Of a stretch of 64,000 nucleotides of DNA, positions 17,928 to 27,466 are shown in pieces (the first letter of the stretch is position 1; each line of letters opens with the position of its first letter). A model generated the notes under the pieces. That model saw only the letters and a program-made list of their open reading frames with translations, did no database searches and was not told where the DNA came from. Location: positions 60,468 through 124,467 of the forward strand of contig NZ_AUAT01000002.1 in the NCBI RefSeq assembly GCF_000428865.1. The letters run 5' to 3'. The position numbers were made by a program, and so were the translations under genes. This DNA comes from Eremococcus coleocola DSM 15696 (lineage in GTDB: Bacteria > Bacillota > Bacilli > Lactobacillales > Aerococcaceae).

Positions 17928-19103
17928 TTATTTTAATTTTTCTAATTTCTCTTTTGAAACTAGAATAACAATCAAGAAGATGTAGGCAGTTTGCACCCAA
18001 AAAATAGCCACATCCATCGTCCCATGCACCAATACAATCAAAATGTAAGCAGAAATCAAAGCAAATTCTGGTCTTAAAGATTTGTCCTTAAATAATGTGA
18101 TTAAATGGTGCCATAAAGGCTTCAACAAAACCAGTATTAAAGTAGCCCCAAGAACTCCATAGTTAGCTAGGGTATTGATATATAAATTATGGGCGTGCAT
18201 TTGAGCATAATCACTATATAGGTAATAAAAATTTACAAAGGCCATGGCGCCCCTACCAAAGAGTGGTCGGCTCAAGAAAATAGCTAGGCCAACCGCCCAC
18301 AAATTAAACCGGTCTTGAAAGGCATATGTTAAAGTTTCCATCCGTGGGATGAGCCCCGGTTTCAAGGTTAAAACCATCCCACCAACTAGGGCCAAACCAA
18401 TAATATACTTGACCCAACGTGGTTGTAACCAAGCTAACATCCAGATTAGAACAATAACTAAAGTAGGTAAAAGCATTCGTGATGCAGTTAATATGATTGA
18501 AATTAATACTGCTCCAATGGCTCCCGAGCCGAGTAATAACCACTTATGATTGGACTCTTTTTTCATTATATAAAGGTTGGTCACCAAAGCCATTAAACAA
18601 TACATACCGTAATAATTAGCATTAAAAAAGGTTGCTTCAGCTCGGGTTTGAATATTGGCATATTTAAAAATATACCAAGGACCATAGCCATGACCTAGTG
18701 CATAATTCAGATAAGTATAAAGACACATGACAGTTAAAGGAATAATTGCCAGGGCAATCACCTTTAAGGATAGATAATAGGTTTTCGCTTTAATTTGCTG
18801 AAGATAAAAATAAAAGAAAAAGAAGCCAAAAGCATAGACTAAGGGGACGGTCATCCCCGAAAGTGTCTGATTATAGATACCTACTGCCAAACTATACAAT
18901 ACAAAAATATAAAAGAGAAAATTTTTCTTTATAATCGTCCCTAAATGTTTGCGATTTTGAATACATAGAAAAAGTGTATATAGGATAAATGCTGCCGATC
19001 CTAAATAAAAAGAGAGAAACATCAGAATCAAGATAAGTAGAAACATCAGTTGGTCCAATTCCCACTTATTCTTTTCAAAAAAATTACTTACTTTTTTCTT
19101 CAT
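17928..19103 (-). CDS. O-antigen ligase / polysaccharide polymerase-like membrane protein (Wzy-type)
   Basis: A 391-residue membrane protein with about ten to twelve hydrophobic segments. The large extracytoplasmic loop near residue 275-320 holds FGRGAMAFVNFYYLY and MHAHNLYINTLANYGVLG, the Wzy_C/O-antigen ligase signature. Such proteins polymerise or ligate lipid-linked glycans. In a Gram-positive this suggests capsule or wall-polysaccharide polymerisation. I start at ATG 19103 because GGGGG lies five bases before; the longer frame to 19163 has no ribosome site. The nucleotide-sugar dehydrogenase at 20735-22054 and the flippase/LCP block at 31-37 kb may serve the same pathway. Confidence 0.8.
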   Translation of the reverse strand: MKKKVSNFFEKNKWELDQLMFLLILILMFLSFYLGSAAFILYTLFLCIQNRKHLGTIIKKNFLFYIFVLYSLAVGIYNQTLSGMTVPLVYAFGFFFFYFYLQQIKAKTYYLSLKVIALAIIPLTVMCLYTYLNYALGHGYGPWYIFKYANIQTRAEATFFNANYYGMYCLMALVTNLYIMKKESNHKWLLLGSGAIGAVLISIILTASRMLLPTLVIVLIWMLAWLQPRWVKYIIGLALVGGMVLTLKPGLIPRMETLTYAFQDRFNLWAVGLAIFLSRPLFGRGAMAFVNFYYLYSDYAQMHAHNLYINTLANYGVLGATLILVLLKPLWHHLITLFKDKSLRPEFALISAYILIVLVHGTMDVAIFWVQTAYIFLIVILVSKEKLEKLK

Positions 19104-19234
19104 AGCTTCCCCCTTTCTATTGATCCTGGTTTTTATTATAATTTCTCCACGATTACTTGTCATCTATTTAAAACGATATTTTATGGATTTTCTATGAATT
19201 TTCAGGTATTTATTGAAGACTACGGTTTCACACC

Positions 19235-19263
19235 TAGTCAACCTAGCTTGTTTTCGTTATAAT
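19235..19263 (+). promoter_or_regulatory. Putative promoter of dacA
   Basis: A perfect TATAAT (19258-19263) with a weak TAGTCA 17 bases upstream, placed 35 bases before the dacA start. Confidence 0.6.
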
Positions 19264-19297
19264 ATCCTAGAACGATTTTATCCTAGGAGGAATGATT

Positions 19298-20482
19298 TTG
19301 AAATTTTCAAAAAATATATCACTACTGGTTCTTGCTGTGATGACCATTACTTTAAGTGCTTCAAGCCCTGCCACTATTTTTGCCCAAGAACTTAGTAAAA
19401 CACCAAATTTTGGCAAGGAATCAACACTAAATACTGTTGACCCATATACTATGCCAAGTGATTATCCCCAAGAAATTCTTGACTGGTATAGGGATAATAT
19501 GGATGCCCGTTCTTATATCGCAATTGATCAGGAGACAAATCGGGTTTTGGCTCAACAAGAGGGAAATAAACCATATCCAATTGCATCCATGTCAAAAATT
19601 ATCTCTACTTATTTAGTTTATCAAGCAATCGACGAAGGTAAATTATCAATGGATCAAATGATTTCCATTGATCCAGCAATTATTGATAACTATACTTCAA
19701 ATCCTAACTTATCAAATGTAGGTTTGGTAGCTGACCAAGAATATAGTGTGGAAGATTTACTCAATGGTGTGCTCCTGTCTTCAGGTAACGATGCTACCTC
19801 AGCCCTTATGTGGCAAATCTATGGTAGTGAAGAAGCAGGTGTCAATGCCATGAGCGACTTGCTACACTCTTGGGGCATTAATAATTTTAAACTTGTCTCA
19901 GTTTCGGGAACTCCTAATATTGAGCTAGCAGAAAATATCAGAATACCAGGAACAGGTGAAAACGATGAAAATACCATGTCTGCAGCAGACATCGCCTTAG
20001 TTGCTCAACATCTAATCACAGACTTCCCTCAAGTCTTAGATATTACTAATTCTGATTCTTATCAATTCAAGGCAGGTACTGACTACGAACAAACTTTGGT
20101 TAATAATAACCTTCTTAGAGCGGGCCAAGAGTATGGTCGGGACGGTATCACTGGTTTGAAATCTGGATTCACAGATGGAGCAGGCCGTTGTTTTGTCGCA
20201 ACTTCAACTGAAAATGGGCGTAAGGTAATTGCTGTCACTATGGGGACCTTCACTGACCAATCAAATTCTTATTGGGAAACTGAAATTCTTCTAGATGAGT
20301 TGCTAAAATTCCCAGATCTTTATAAGAACGAAGCTCTACCTACCAATCTACCACAAGCAGATCCAAAAGAAGATGAAGCATCAGAATCTGACAGTTCTGA
20401 AAGCAACTCAGATAAGAAAGAAAAAACTTACGAAAACAAACGAAATAATCCACTGACTAATTTCCTAGGAAACCTGTTCTAA
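19298..20482 (+). CDS. dacA: D-alanyl-D-alanine carboxypeptidase (penicillin-binding protein, S11)
   Basis: Trims the terminal D-Ala from peptidoglycan pentapeptides outside the cell. All three active-site motifs are present: SMSK (in PIASMSKIISTY, about residue 97), SGN (LLSSGNDATSA, about 160) and KSG (GLKSGFTDGAGRC, about 285). A signal peptide ends near residue 30 (SASSPATIFAQ). The C-terminal ~50 residues are Ser/Glu/Asp/Lys-rich and end TNFLGNLF, probably a short amphipathic anchor. The start is TTG at 19298, seven bases after AGGAGG; the ATG two codons upstream abuts the ribosome site. Monocistronic, with its own promoter and terminator. Confidence 0.93.
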   Translation: MKFSKNISLLVLAVMTITLSASSPATIFAQELSKTPNFGKESTLNTVDPYTMPSDYPQEILDWYRDNMDARSYIAIDQETNRVLAQQEGNKPYPIASMSKIISTYLVYQAIDEGKLSMDQMISIDPAIIDNYTSNPNLSNVGLVADQEYSVEDLLNGVLLSSGNDATSALMWQIYGSEEAGVNAMSDLLHSWGINNFKLVSVSGTPNIELAENIRIPGTGENDENTMSAADIALVAQHLITDFPQVLDITNSDSYQFKAGTDYEQTLVNNNLLRAGQEYGRDGITGLKSGFTDGAGRCFVATSTENGRKVIAVTMGTFTDQSNSYWETEILLDELLKFPDLYKNEALPTNLPQADPKEDEASESDSSESNSDKKEKTYENKRNNPLTNFLGNLF

Positions 20483-20551
20483 AACAAGAATATTGATTTA
20501 ACAACTTAAGGGTTAGACTTTTATCCACTTAAAAGATTTTATAAGAGAAGA

Positions 20552-20583
20552 AAAGAAGCTGGGCAAAAAGCCCAGCTTCTTTA
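20552..20583 (+). terminator. Terminator of dacA
   Basis: AAGAAGCTGGGC-AAAAA-GCCCAGCTTCTT followed by a short T stretch, 70 bases after the dacA stop. Confidence 0.85.
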
Positions 20584-20614
20584 GTTAATTGAAAACAAAT
20601 AATTTATCGCAGTA

Positions 20615-20724
20615 GTTGATTAGATGGAGACCACGTCGCAAAGCGACTTGTTCCATCCTAATCAACCTTGCGGGGGCGATCAGACGAAGCGAAAATCTGA
20701 GATTTTCTACTTCTTGTTCGCTCC
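20615..20724 (+). repeat. Structured intergenic repeat, copy B
   Basis: Outer arms TTGATTAG...CTAATCAA enclose ATGGA/TCCAT and a perfect GTCGC-AAA-GCGAC hairpin; downstream is GCGGGGGCGATCAGACGAAG, then GAAAATC-TGA-GATTTTC and CTTCTTGTTCGCTCC. The part from CCTAATC onward matches copy A (7314-7415, opposite strand) nearly throughout. It lies between the dacA terminator and the end of the dehydrogenase gene. Confidence 0.75.
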
Positions 20725-20734
20725 CTTTTATTTA

Positions 20735-22054
20735 TTACAAACGCCAATACAAGTATGACGGATCATCCATTAACTTATCACCTTGAATTCCTGAAACATC
20801 AATTAAGACCTTTTTAACTCGATCATCTTGGCTAAAGAATCCATCAATTTTATTTTTATCTAAATCTTTAAAGACTTGATGGGAAACGGCTAATATGATT
20901 GCTTGGCATTCTTTAACTTCAGCCATAGGTGACAGCTCAATATCATAGGCTAACTTAGCATCATCTGCATCAGCAATAGGATCTACCACTAGTGGGTCAA
21001 TCCCATATTTCTGCATCTCTTTATAAATATCTAAAACTTTGGTATTACGAACATCGGGCACATCCGCTTTAAAGGTAAAACCTAGGATAGCAACCTTGGC
21101 AGATTTAATTTTTAAATCTGCTTGAATCATCAGTTTAATCAGGTTATCAACGACAAAGTGTCCCATTTGATCATTGATCCGGCGTCCTGAAAGAATTATT
21201 TCAGAATGATACCCTAATTGTTCAGCCCGATAGGTTAAGTAATATGGATCTACTCCAATACAGTGGCCTCCAACTAAACCTGGTGTAAAGGGAAGAAAAT
21301 TCCATTTGGTCCCCGCTGCCTCCAAGACAGCACGGGTATCAATATTCATTCGATTAAAAATCATAGCTAATTCATTCATAAAAGCAATATTAACATCCCG
21401 TTGAGAATTCTCAATCACTTTAGCAGCTTCCGCTACTTGAATAGTTGGTGCACGATGAACGCCAACTTCTACCACTAATTCATAAACCTTAGCAATTAGC
21501 TCTAAAGCTTCAACATCTGATCCAGAAACGATTTTGGTAATATTCTCTAAGCGGTGAACCTTATCCCCAGGATTAATCCGTTCAGGTGAATACCCTACTT
21601 TAAAGTCTTGACCAAATTTTAAACCTGATTCTTCTTCTAAAATTGGAATACAAATATCTTCCGTAACCCCAGGAAAAACTGTAGATTCATAAACTACATA
21701 GGATCCCTTTGTTAAATACTGGCCCAGTGTCCGTGATGCGCCAATGACAGGCCGTAAGTCGGGTGTATGATCAGCATTCACGGGTGTTGGTACCGCAATG
21801 ATATGGAATTTTGCTTGTTCTAATTGACTTGGATCACTGGTAAAGCGTACCCCTGAATCCTTAACCGCTTGATCACCCACTTCATTCGTTGGGTCGATTC
21901 CTGCCTGATATTTGGCAATTTTGTGTTCATTGACATCAAAGCCAATAACATTTAATTTTTTGGCGAAAGCCACCGCCAGTGGCATACCGACATAGCCCAA
22001 GCCGACAACTGCTAAGGGTACATTCTTTTGTTTTAAATCTTCGTACAAATTCAT
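20735..22054 (-). CDS. UDP-N-acetylhexosamine dehydrogenase, TviB/WbpA-type nucleotide-sugar dehydrogenase
   Basis: A 439-residue NAD-dependent UDP-sugar 6-dehydrogenase that makes UDP-uronic acids for surface polysaccharide. VVGLGYVGMPLAVAF (about 15) binds NAD, YESTVFPGVTED and YSPERINPGDKVH mark the family, and GLVGGHCIGVDPYYL holds the catalytic Cys (about 262). The GGHCIGVDPYYL and YSPERINPGDK forms favour UDP-HexNAc (TviB/WbpA) over UDP-glucose substrates, but this is inference. I start at ATG 22054 (AGGAG eight bases upstream), discarding a 33-residue upstream extension that crosses the preceding terminator. Confidence 0.85.
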   Translation of the reverse strand: MNLYEDLKQKNVPLAVVGLGYVGMPLAVAFAKKLNVIGFDVNEHKIAKYQAGIDPTNEVGDQAVKDSGVRFTSDPSQLEQAKFHIIAVPTPVNADHTPDLRPVIGASRTLGQYLTKGSYVVYESTVFPGVTEDICIPILEEESGLKFGQDFKVGYSPERINPGDKVHRLENITKIVSGSDVEALELIAKVYELVVEVGVHRAPTIQVAEAAKVIENSQRDVNIAFMNELAMIFNRMNIDTRAVLEAAGTKWNFLPFTPGLVGGHCIGVDPYYLTYRAEQLGYHSEIILSGRRINDQMGHFVVDNLIKLMIQADLKIKSAKVAILGFTFKADVPDVRNTKVLDIYKEMQKYGIDPLVVDPIADADDAKLAYDIELSPMAEVKECQAIILAVSHQVFKDLDKNKIDGFFSQDDRVKKVLIDVSGIQGDKLMDDPSYLYWRL

Positions 22055-22084
22055 TTTTCTAGCTCCTAATCTCTTACTCTGGAT

Positions 22085-22113
22085 AAAAAAGAGCCCGACC
22101 TCTTGTCGAACCC
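22085..22113 (-). terminator. Terminator of the ntdp gene
   Basis: GGGTTCGAC-AAGAG-GTCGGGCTC, a 9-bp stem with G-U pairs (22091-22113), then six T on the minus strand. It precedes the dehydrogenase start, so that gene needs its own promoter. Confidence 0.75.
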
Positions 22114-22152
22114 TTAATTGGCCTATCTTAAATTCTATAGGTTGATCCACCA

Positions 22153-22707
22153 CTATTTACGATTGTTATGTTTATAACGATGGGTTAATTGACAATATCG
22201 TTCATACCATATATCAATAAATGCTGTATTAAAAGGGCCTTTTTCCTCTTCAATCCAACGTACTAACTCCTGGATTTGATACTTAATAATGGTATCAATT
22301 TCCTTAGAATAATGGTATTGACGTCCATGTAATTCGTACTCATCTAAGTCAAGCAAACGCTTTTCACCATCTGGGAAAACCTTAATATCTAAATCATAAT
22401 CGATATATTTTAAAGCCTCCTTGTCCTGCACATAAGGCGAGGCCAAGTTACAATAATATGTAACCCCCTTCTTACGCAGCATGGCAATAATATTAAACCA
22501 AAAATGACGGTGATAATAAACAAGTGCGACTTCACGGGTCCGCCAACGGCGTCCATCAGATTCTGTGACAAGAGTGTGGTCATTACAAGCAATGATCGAC
22601 TGTTCGCTCGTTTTTAAAACCATATTATCATGCCAAGTCCGATGTAATAAACCATCGTGTTTATAACTCTTAATAGTGATGAATTCACCTTCTCTAGGTT
22701 GTCTCAT
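22153..22707 (-). CDS. Nucleoside tri-/diphosphate phosphatase (DUF402, Ntdp)
   Basis: A 184-residue DUF402 protein closely resembling the characterised staphylococcal Ntdp, which hydrolyses nucleoside di- and triphosphates. Matching blocks include [59 protein letters not shown] and [19 protein letters not shown], rich in the conserved Asp, Glu and Tyr residues of the fold. Start is ATG 22707 with GAGGG seven bases upstream (a GTG precedes it directly). A good promoter lies at 22761-22790 and a terminator at 22085-22113, so it is probably monocistronic. A small ATATGGGG-AAG-CCCCATAT hairpin (22732-22750) lies in its 5' untranslated region. Confidence 0.9.
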   Translation of the reverse strand: MRQPREGEFITIKSYKHDGLLHRTWHDNMVLKTSEQSIIACNDHTLVTESDGRRWRTREVALVYYHRHFWFNIIAMLRKKGVTYYCNLASPYVQDKEALKYIDYDLDIKVFPDGEKRLLDLDEYELHGRQYHYSKEIDTIIKYQIQELVRWIEEEKGPFNTAFIDIWYERYCQLTHRYKHNNRK

Positions 22708-22760
22708 CACTGATCCCTCTTTCTTTCAAGCATATGGGGAAGCCCCATATATTCTTAACC

Positions 22761-22790
22761 ATTATATACCACATTGAGGGAAAGTTACAA
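22761..22790 (-). promoter_or_regulatory. Promoter of the ntdp gene
   Basis: TTGTAA and TATAAT with an 18-base spacer on the minus strand, within the gap after the second ABC operon. A palindrome ATATGGGG/CCCCATAT begins about ten bases downstream. Confidence 0.7.
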
Positions 22791-22798
22791 GGATAAGA

Positions 22799-24571
22799 CT
22801 AATCGAATTGGCCAGCACTTTGGTGAGCCATTTGTAATTGATAATAGAAGCCTTTAGCCTGCATTAATGTTTTATGGTTCCCATGCTCAATGATATGTCC
22901 CTTATCCAAAACCAAAATATGGTCAGCATTTTGAATTGTGGATAAACGGTGGGCAATAATGAAGGAAGTCCGATTAACCATTAATTGATCAAAGGCTTTT
23001 TGAATCAATACTTCGGTCAAGGTATCTATAGAGGAAGTCGCTTCATCTAAAATTAACATTTTAGGTTTGGCCGCAAACACTCGTGCAATTGAAAGCAATT
23101 GTTGTTGTCCTGTTGACAACTCTGCTCCCGCTTTATCTAAATACGTATCATAACCTTGGGGGAGCATATCAATAAACCGATCTGCCTTGGCGGCTTTGGC
23201 GGCCCGAATAATATCAACCCGACTAAGGTTCGGATTAGCATAGGCGATATTATCCGCAACTGTCCCAACTTTAAGCCAAGTCTCTTGAAGGACCATACCA
23301 AATTGTTGGCGGATGCTTGCCCGGGTATAGACTTCAATATTCGTCCCATCTAACTCAATTTTCCCTTGGTCTACATCATAAAACCGCATCAATAAATTAA
23401 TTAAAGTTGATTTCCCTGCACCTGTAGGACCAACAATCGCGACTGTTTGCCCAGCTTCAGCATTAAAAGATAGATTTTCAATTAAAGATTCAGTTTTAAC
23501 ATAGGCAAAATCGACTTGATCAAAGCCAATATCCCCCTTCAACTGCTCGCTATCAAAGACAGCTTGACCAGTTTCAACTTCATCTTTTTGGTCAAGTAAC
23601 ATAAACATTCGTTCTGCACAGGCTAGAGATGCTTGGATTTCAGAAAGCACACTAGAAATATCATTAAACGGCTTCATGTATTGATTAGCATAATTTAGGA
23701 AGGTCGTTAATTCTCCGACAGAAAAAGTACCTGAAATAATTCGCACAGCACCAGCAAAAGTCACTGAGGCATAGATTAAAGCATTGATGAAACGCGTAGT
23801 CGGATTGGCTAAAGCTGAATAGAAAATTGCCCACTTAGAATAATCTGCATAAGTGTGGTTCCGATTAATAAAGTCATTATTCATGGTTTGATGGTGATTA
23901 TATAAGCGAATGACCTCTTCTTGCTGGACACTTTCTTCAATAAATGAAGCTAACTCTCCCCGACTTCTTGTTTGTTTTTGGTACATTTTATAAGAACGAC
24001 TTGAGATAAACCGCGCCACAATAATAGACAAGGGACTTAACCCTACAACTAATAACACCATTAGTAAGTCTAGCCATAACATTGAAATCAAAGTAAATAC
24101 AATTGTTAGAATTCCTACAAAGAACTGATTAAATACCATGACTAAACCATCGGCTAACTGGTCAGAGTCAGTGGTAAGCCGACTCACCAAATCTCCAGTT
24201 GACTGTTGGTCAACAAAAGATAATGGCAAACGATGGACTTTCTCTAAGGCTTCTTGTCTAAGACTTGAAACCATCTTATAGATCATTCGGTTATAGAGGT
24301 AAGGATTGAGGTATTGCAGTAAGGTAGTTACGCCAATAACCACTAGCATCTTTAAGATTAATAGGCTTAAAGCTTGAAAATTAACCTGGCTCGGTCCGAC
24401 AATATAATTAACTGCCTGTCCAATAAGCACAGGTAAGTAAACCGTTAAGAGCACTTGAAAAATTGTCGCAATCACAATTATAGTAAAAGAGAATTTATCC
24501 TCCAACAAACGATCAAATAACCGTCGAGTCGTTGTCGACCCTTGGCGGTTTGATTGAACTTTATTGTTCAT
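22799..24571 (-). CDS. ABC exporter half-transporter with consensus Walker B glutamate (second pair)
   Basis: A 590-residue type-I exporter half with six membrane helices and an ATPase domain: Walker A GPTGAGKST (about 389), Walker B LILDEATSSID, H-loop IAHRLSTI. The signature motif is degenerate (LSTGQQQ). The gene directly upstream encodes the complementary half. GGAGGTG precedes the ATG, and the start overlaps the upstream stop by 11 bases. The pair repeats the architecture of the exporter at 12950-16463, probably an ancient paralogue. Substrate unknown. Confidence 0.92.
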   Translation of the reverse strand: MNNKVQSNRQGSTTTRRLFDRLLEDKFSFTIIVIATIFQVLLTVYLPVLIGQAVNYIVGPSQVNFQALSLLILKMLVVIGVTTLLQYLNPYLYNRMIYKMVSSLRQEALEKVHRLPLSFVDQQSTGDLVSRLTTDSDQLADGLVMVFNQFFVGILTIVFTLISMLWLDLLMVLLVVGLSPLSIIVARFISSRSYKMYQKQTRSRGELASFIEESVQQEEVIRLYNHHQTMNNDFINRNHTYADYSKWAIFYSALANPTTRFINALIYASVTFAGAVRIISGTFSVGELTTFLNYANQYMKPFNDISSVLSEIQASLACAERMFMLLDQKDEVETGQAVFDSEQLKGDIGFDQVDFAYVKTESLIENLSFNAEAGQTVAIVGPTGAGKSTLINLLMRFYDVDQGKIELDGTNIEVYTRASIRQQFGMVLQETWLKVGTVADNIAYANPNLSRVDIIRAAKAAKADRFIDMLPQGYDTYLDKAGAELSTGQQQLLSIARVFAAKPKMLILDEATSSIDTLTEVLIQKAFDQLMVNRTSFIIAHRLSTIQNADHILVLDKGHIIEHGNHKTLMQAKGFYYQLQMAHQSAGQFD

Positions 24572-26300
24572 GGTCTGTCACCTCCATAACCGTTTGAGAC
24601 GCATAGATTTCTTGGTAAGTTTCATTGTTTTCTAATAAATCATAATGATGACTCAGTCCCACAACCTTCCCTTCGTCCAAAACAACAATCTGGTCGGCCG
24701 CTTGTAAGGAGTGGACGCGTTGTGAAATCATAAGAATCGTCATATCTTGGTAGTTTCTTTTCAATTCAGCTTGAAAATTAGCTTCAGTGACATAATCCAA
24801 AGCTGAGGTTGAATCATCAAAAATTAGGATGGGGGCCTGTTTTAATAAGGCACGCGCAATGGCTAACCGTTGCCGCTGACCGCCAGAGAAATTCCGTCCA
24901 AAGGCTTCCACTGGAGCATCCAAAGCTTGGTCTAATTGGGACACAAAGTCCTTTGCTTGTGCACCTGCTAAAGCTTGCCACATTTCCTCGTCACTGGCTT
25001 GAGGATTGGCCACTAGGAGGTTAGACCGAATAGTCCCTTTAAAAAAAGCTATTTTCGCCGGTACCAAGGCCATCTGCTGACGAAGCTTTTTTCTTGAACC
25101 ATTTGGAAAATAAGCTTGATTAAAGATAATTTCACCTTGGTCTGGTTGATAAGATTGGGTTAATAATTTAAGTAAGGTTGATTTACCTGACCCGGTTGCT
25201 CCAATGATTCCGATAAATTGTCCTGCTTTGATATCTAAATCAATTGAATCTAAGGCTAATTCATTGGCTTGAGGATAGGTAAAGGACAAATCCTTCATCT
25301 TAAAAATTGAGTCACCCAAATCACCTGTTTTAGCTGTATCGGTTGCTTGGAGATTCTCCACTGGACGTGTGATAATCTGACTAATCCGGTTAGCCGATAC
25401 CATCGATTTATTAATAGTTGTTACGACCATGGCCATCTTTACTAATTCCACCAGAATTAACAGTAAATAATTAATAATCGCGACGGTCTCCCCTTGGGTC
25501 ATAATGCCTTGATTGACTCGTCCCCCCCCCTGCCAAATGATAATCACCAAGAAGACATTAACTATCACATACGTTAAGGGATTGATTAAGGCGCCAATTT
25601 GCGCTACCTTGACTTGCTGACGGGTCACACTTTGATTATGGTCTGAAAACTCTTGTATTTCACTAGCTTGTTTGTCAAAGGCTTTAATCACACGGATTCC
25701 TTGAATCTGTTGCCGCGTTAATTGGACTAATTTATCAAAAACTTGCCGAATTGCTTGGTATAGCGGACTAGTCCAACGTAAAATCAAGAAGACCACCGCA
25801 AAGAGCAGCACAATCATCATCAAAAAAAACATGGATAAGGAAAAATTTAACCGCATAGCCATAAAAAAGGCCCCAAACACAATAAAGGGGGACCGTAAAA
25901 ATAAACGCAAACTAGTATTTAACCCGGCCTGGACCTGAGCTGCATCAGCGGTTAACCTGGCAATCAACGACTCTGGACTAATTTGATTAACTGCCCCCTC
26001 ACCCAGTTGAATTACTTGACTGTATAAATCATTCGTCAAATTTTCCGTAAATCCAACGGCTGCTTTAGCTGACATAAATTGTGAAGAGTCAGCCATAATT
26101 AAGGAAATAAAAGCGACCGCAAACATGGTTAGAAGATAAGGGTATAATTCACTGACTATTCCTGTTGGAATCGCCTGATCAATAATCTTAGCCACAATCA
26201 AAGGTACGGTTAACTCTAAAAGGGCTTCAGCTAATTTCAACAAGGGGGCCAACACAGTAACCAAGCAATATCCTTGGAAATATTTTAATAAAACTTTCAT
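24561..26300 (-). CDS. ABC exporter half-transporter with degenerate catalytic site (second pair)
   Basis: 579 residues. Canonical Walker A (GATGSGKST, about 360) and signature FSGGQRQRLAIARALL, but Walker B ends FDDSTSALD (Glu to Asp) and the H-loop reads ISQRVHSL (His to Gln), so this half carries the inactive ATP site. Starts three bases after the mutY stop with GAGGAG upstream, so mutY and the exporter are likely on one transcript. The CCCCCCC run on the plus strand near 25524 is a possible slippage site, though the frame stays open across it. Confidence 0.92.
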   Translation of the reverse strand: MKVLLKYFQGYCLVTVLAPLLKLAEALLELTVPLIVAKIIDQAIPTGIVSELYPYLLTMFAVAFISLIMADSSQFMSAKAAVGFTENLTNDLYSQVIQLGEGAVNQISPESLIARLTADAAQVQAGLNTSLRLFLRSPFIVFGAFFMAMRLNFSLSMFFLMMIVLLFAVVFLILRWTSPLYQAIRQVFDKLVQLTRQQIQGIRVIKAFDKQASEIQEFSDHNQSVTRQQVKVAQIGALINPLTYVIVNVFLVIIIWQGGGRVNQGIMTQGETVAIINYLLLILVELVKMAMVVTTINKSMVSANRISQIITRPVENLQATDTAKTGDLGDSIFKMKDLSFTYPQANELALDSIDLDIKAGQFIGIIGATGSGKSTLLKLLTQSYQPDQGEIIFNQAYFPNGSRKKLRQQMALVPAKIAFFKGTIRSNLLVANPQASDEEMWQALAGAQAKDFVSQLDQALDAPVEAFGRNFSGGQRQRLAIARALLKQAPILIFDDSTSALDYVTEANFQAELKRNYQDMTILMISQRVHSLQAADQIVVLDEGKVVGLSHHYDLLENNETYQEIYASQTVMEVTDHEQ

Positions 26301-26303
26301 AGC

Positions 26304-27443
26304 TTACTCCTCACCTAAATCAAAATTATATTGATACATTTTTTCTTGGAGGCTGGAATGTGGATGGTCACTTAGATGGTCCAAATCGACCCATTCTAAA
26401 TGATCTCCTAATGGAAGATCTTTAGGCCATGTGCCCTCTAAAACATCCACCTGCCAAATACGGTGACTAAAAATATGCTTAACATGACCCCTGACTGCCA
26501 AATTCAAGCGGTCAGCTTGGCCTTCCAAGACATGATATTTCTCAATGAAGGGCTGGCTTAATTCATCTTGAGAAGCAGCTTCTATCACTAAATCTGCCTC
26601 TACCATGGGATAATGCCATAGACCTTGCAGGAGTTCTCCTTCTTGATGTTGGCGCATCAACCACTGCCCTTTTTCATTCGATATATAATAAGCTAAATAA
26701 TGCTGACTTTTAGATTTTTTCTTTTTAGGCTTATTGGGATAGTTTTTAGCAGTTCCATGTTGGTAAGAAAGGTCAAATTCTTTTAAGGGTGAAGCGTTAA
26801 TATTCAAATTGTCTGGCGTCATCACCGTAGCACCTAAATCCATCATGGCTTGGTTAAAATCTCCCGGTCTATCCGGATCAATTAATTGATAGAGAATGCC
26901 CAATAATTCTTGCTTGGTCTTGGCCTTGGTCACATCATGGTCAATTTCAAAGAGCCGGGTTACGATTCGAATTAAATTGCCATCGAGAGCGGGTTCCACT
27001 TGACCAAAAGCCATAGAGGCAATGGCAGCAGCAGTATAGTCACCAATACCTTTTAAAGTAAGTAATTCGGCTTTGGTTTGTGGAAATTGTCCGTCAAAGT
27101 TTGTCACAATTTCTTGGGCAGCCGTCTGCATATTTCGAACTCTTGAATAGTAACCCAAGCCCTGCCATAGGCTGAGGATTTGCTCTTCACTGGCCTTTGC
27201 TAAGGCCGCAACATTAGGTAAGGTTGTCATAAAGCGTTGGTAGTAAGGAATCACGGTTTTAACTTGAGTTTGCTGCAACATAATTTCTGAAACCCAAATT
27301 GAATAAGGATCTTGATTCTCACGCCAAGGTAAGCTCCGCCCCATTTGGTCATACCAATTTAATAAGGCTTGACGAAAAGCCTTAATTTTTGTTTGAGACC
27401 AGCTAATAGGATAGGTTTCAATTAATTCTTGTCGTGTTTTCAT
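26304..27443 (-). CDS. mutY: A/G-specific adenine glycosylase without iron-sulfur cluster ligands
   Basis: Removes adenine mispaired with 8-oxoguanine. 379 residues: HhH-GPD domain with PWRENQDPYSIWVSEIMLQQTQV (catalytic Glu near 43), LKGIGDYTAAAIASMAFG (helix-hairpin-helix) and ALDGNLIRIVTRLF (catalytic Asp), then a NUDIX-like C-terminal recognition domain ending in the 250-375 region. The segment that should hold four cysteines for a 4Fe-4S cluster reads TVMTPDNLNINASPLKEF and has none. Cluster-less MutY proteins are known in some lactic acid bacteria and protists. Shares a transcript with the downstream ABC pair. Confidence 0.93.
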   Translation of the reverse strand: MKTRQELIETYPISWSQTKIKAFRQALLNWYDQMGRSLPWRENQDPYSIWVSEIMLQQTQVKTVIPYYQRFMTTLPNVAALAKASEEQILSLWQGLGYYSRVRNMQTAAQEIVTNFDGQFPQTKAELLTLKGIGDYTAAAIASMAFGQVEPALDGNLIRIVTRLFEIDHDVTKAKTKQELLGILYQLIDPDRPGDFNQAMMDLGATVMTPDNLNINASPLKEFDLSYQHGTAKNYPNKPKKKKSKSQHYLAYYISNEKGQWLMRQHQEGELLQGLWHYPMVEADLVIEAASQDELSQPFIEKYHVLEGQADRLNLAVRGHVKHIFSHRIWQVDVLEGTWPKDLPLGDHLEWVDLDHLSDHPHSSLQEKMYQYNFDLGEE

Positions 27444-27466
27444 GGGGGCTCCTTATCTAATATCCT

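Noticed and set aside
22732..22750. ATATGGGG-AAG-CCCCATAT palindrome as terminator of the second ABC pair
   Set aside because: No T-run follows on the minus strand; it lies downstream of the ntdp promoter, so it is better read as a 5' UTR hairpin.
25510..25550. Frameshift at the CCCCCCC run in the second ABC gene
   Set aside because: The frame is open on both sides and motifs are in register, so no shift is needed.
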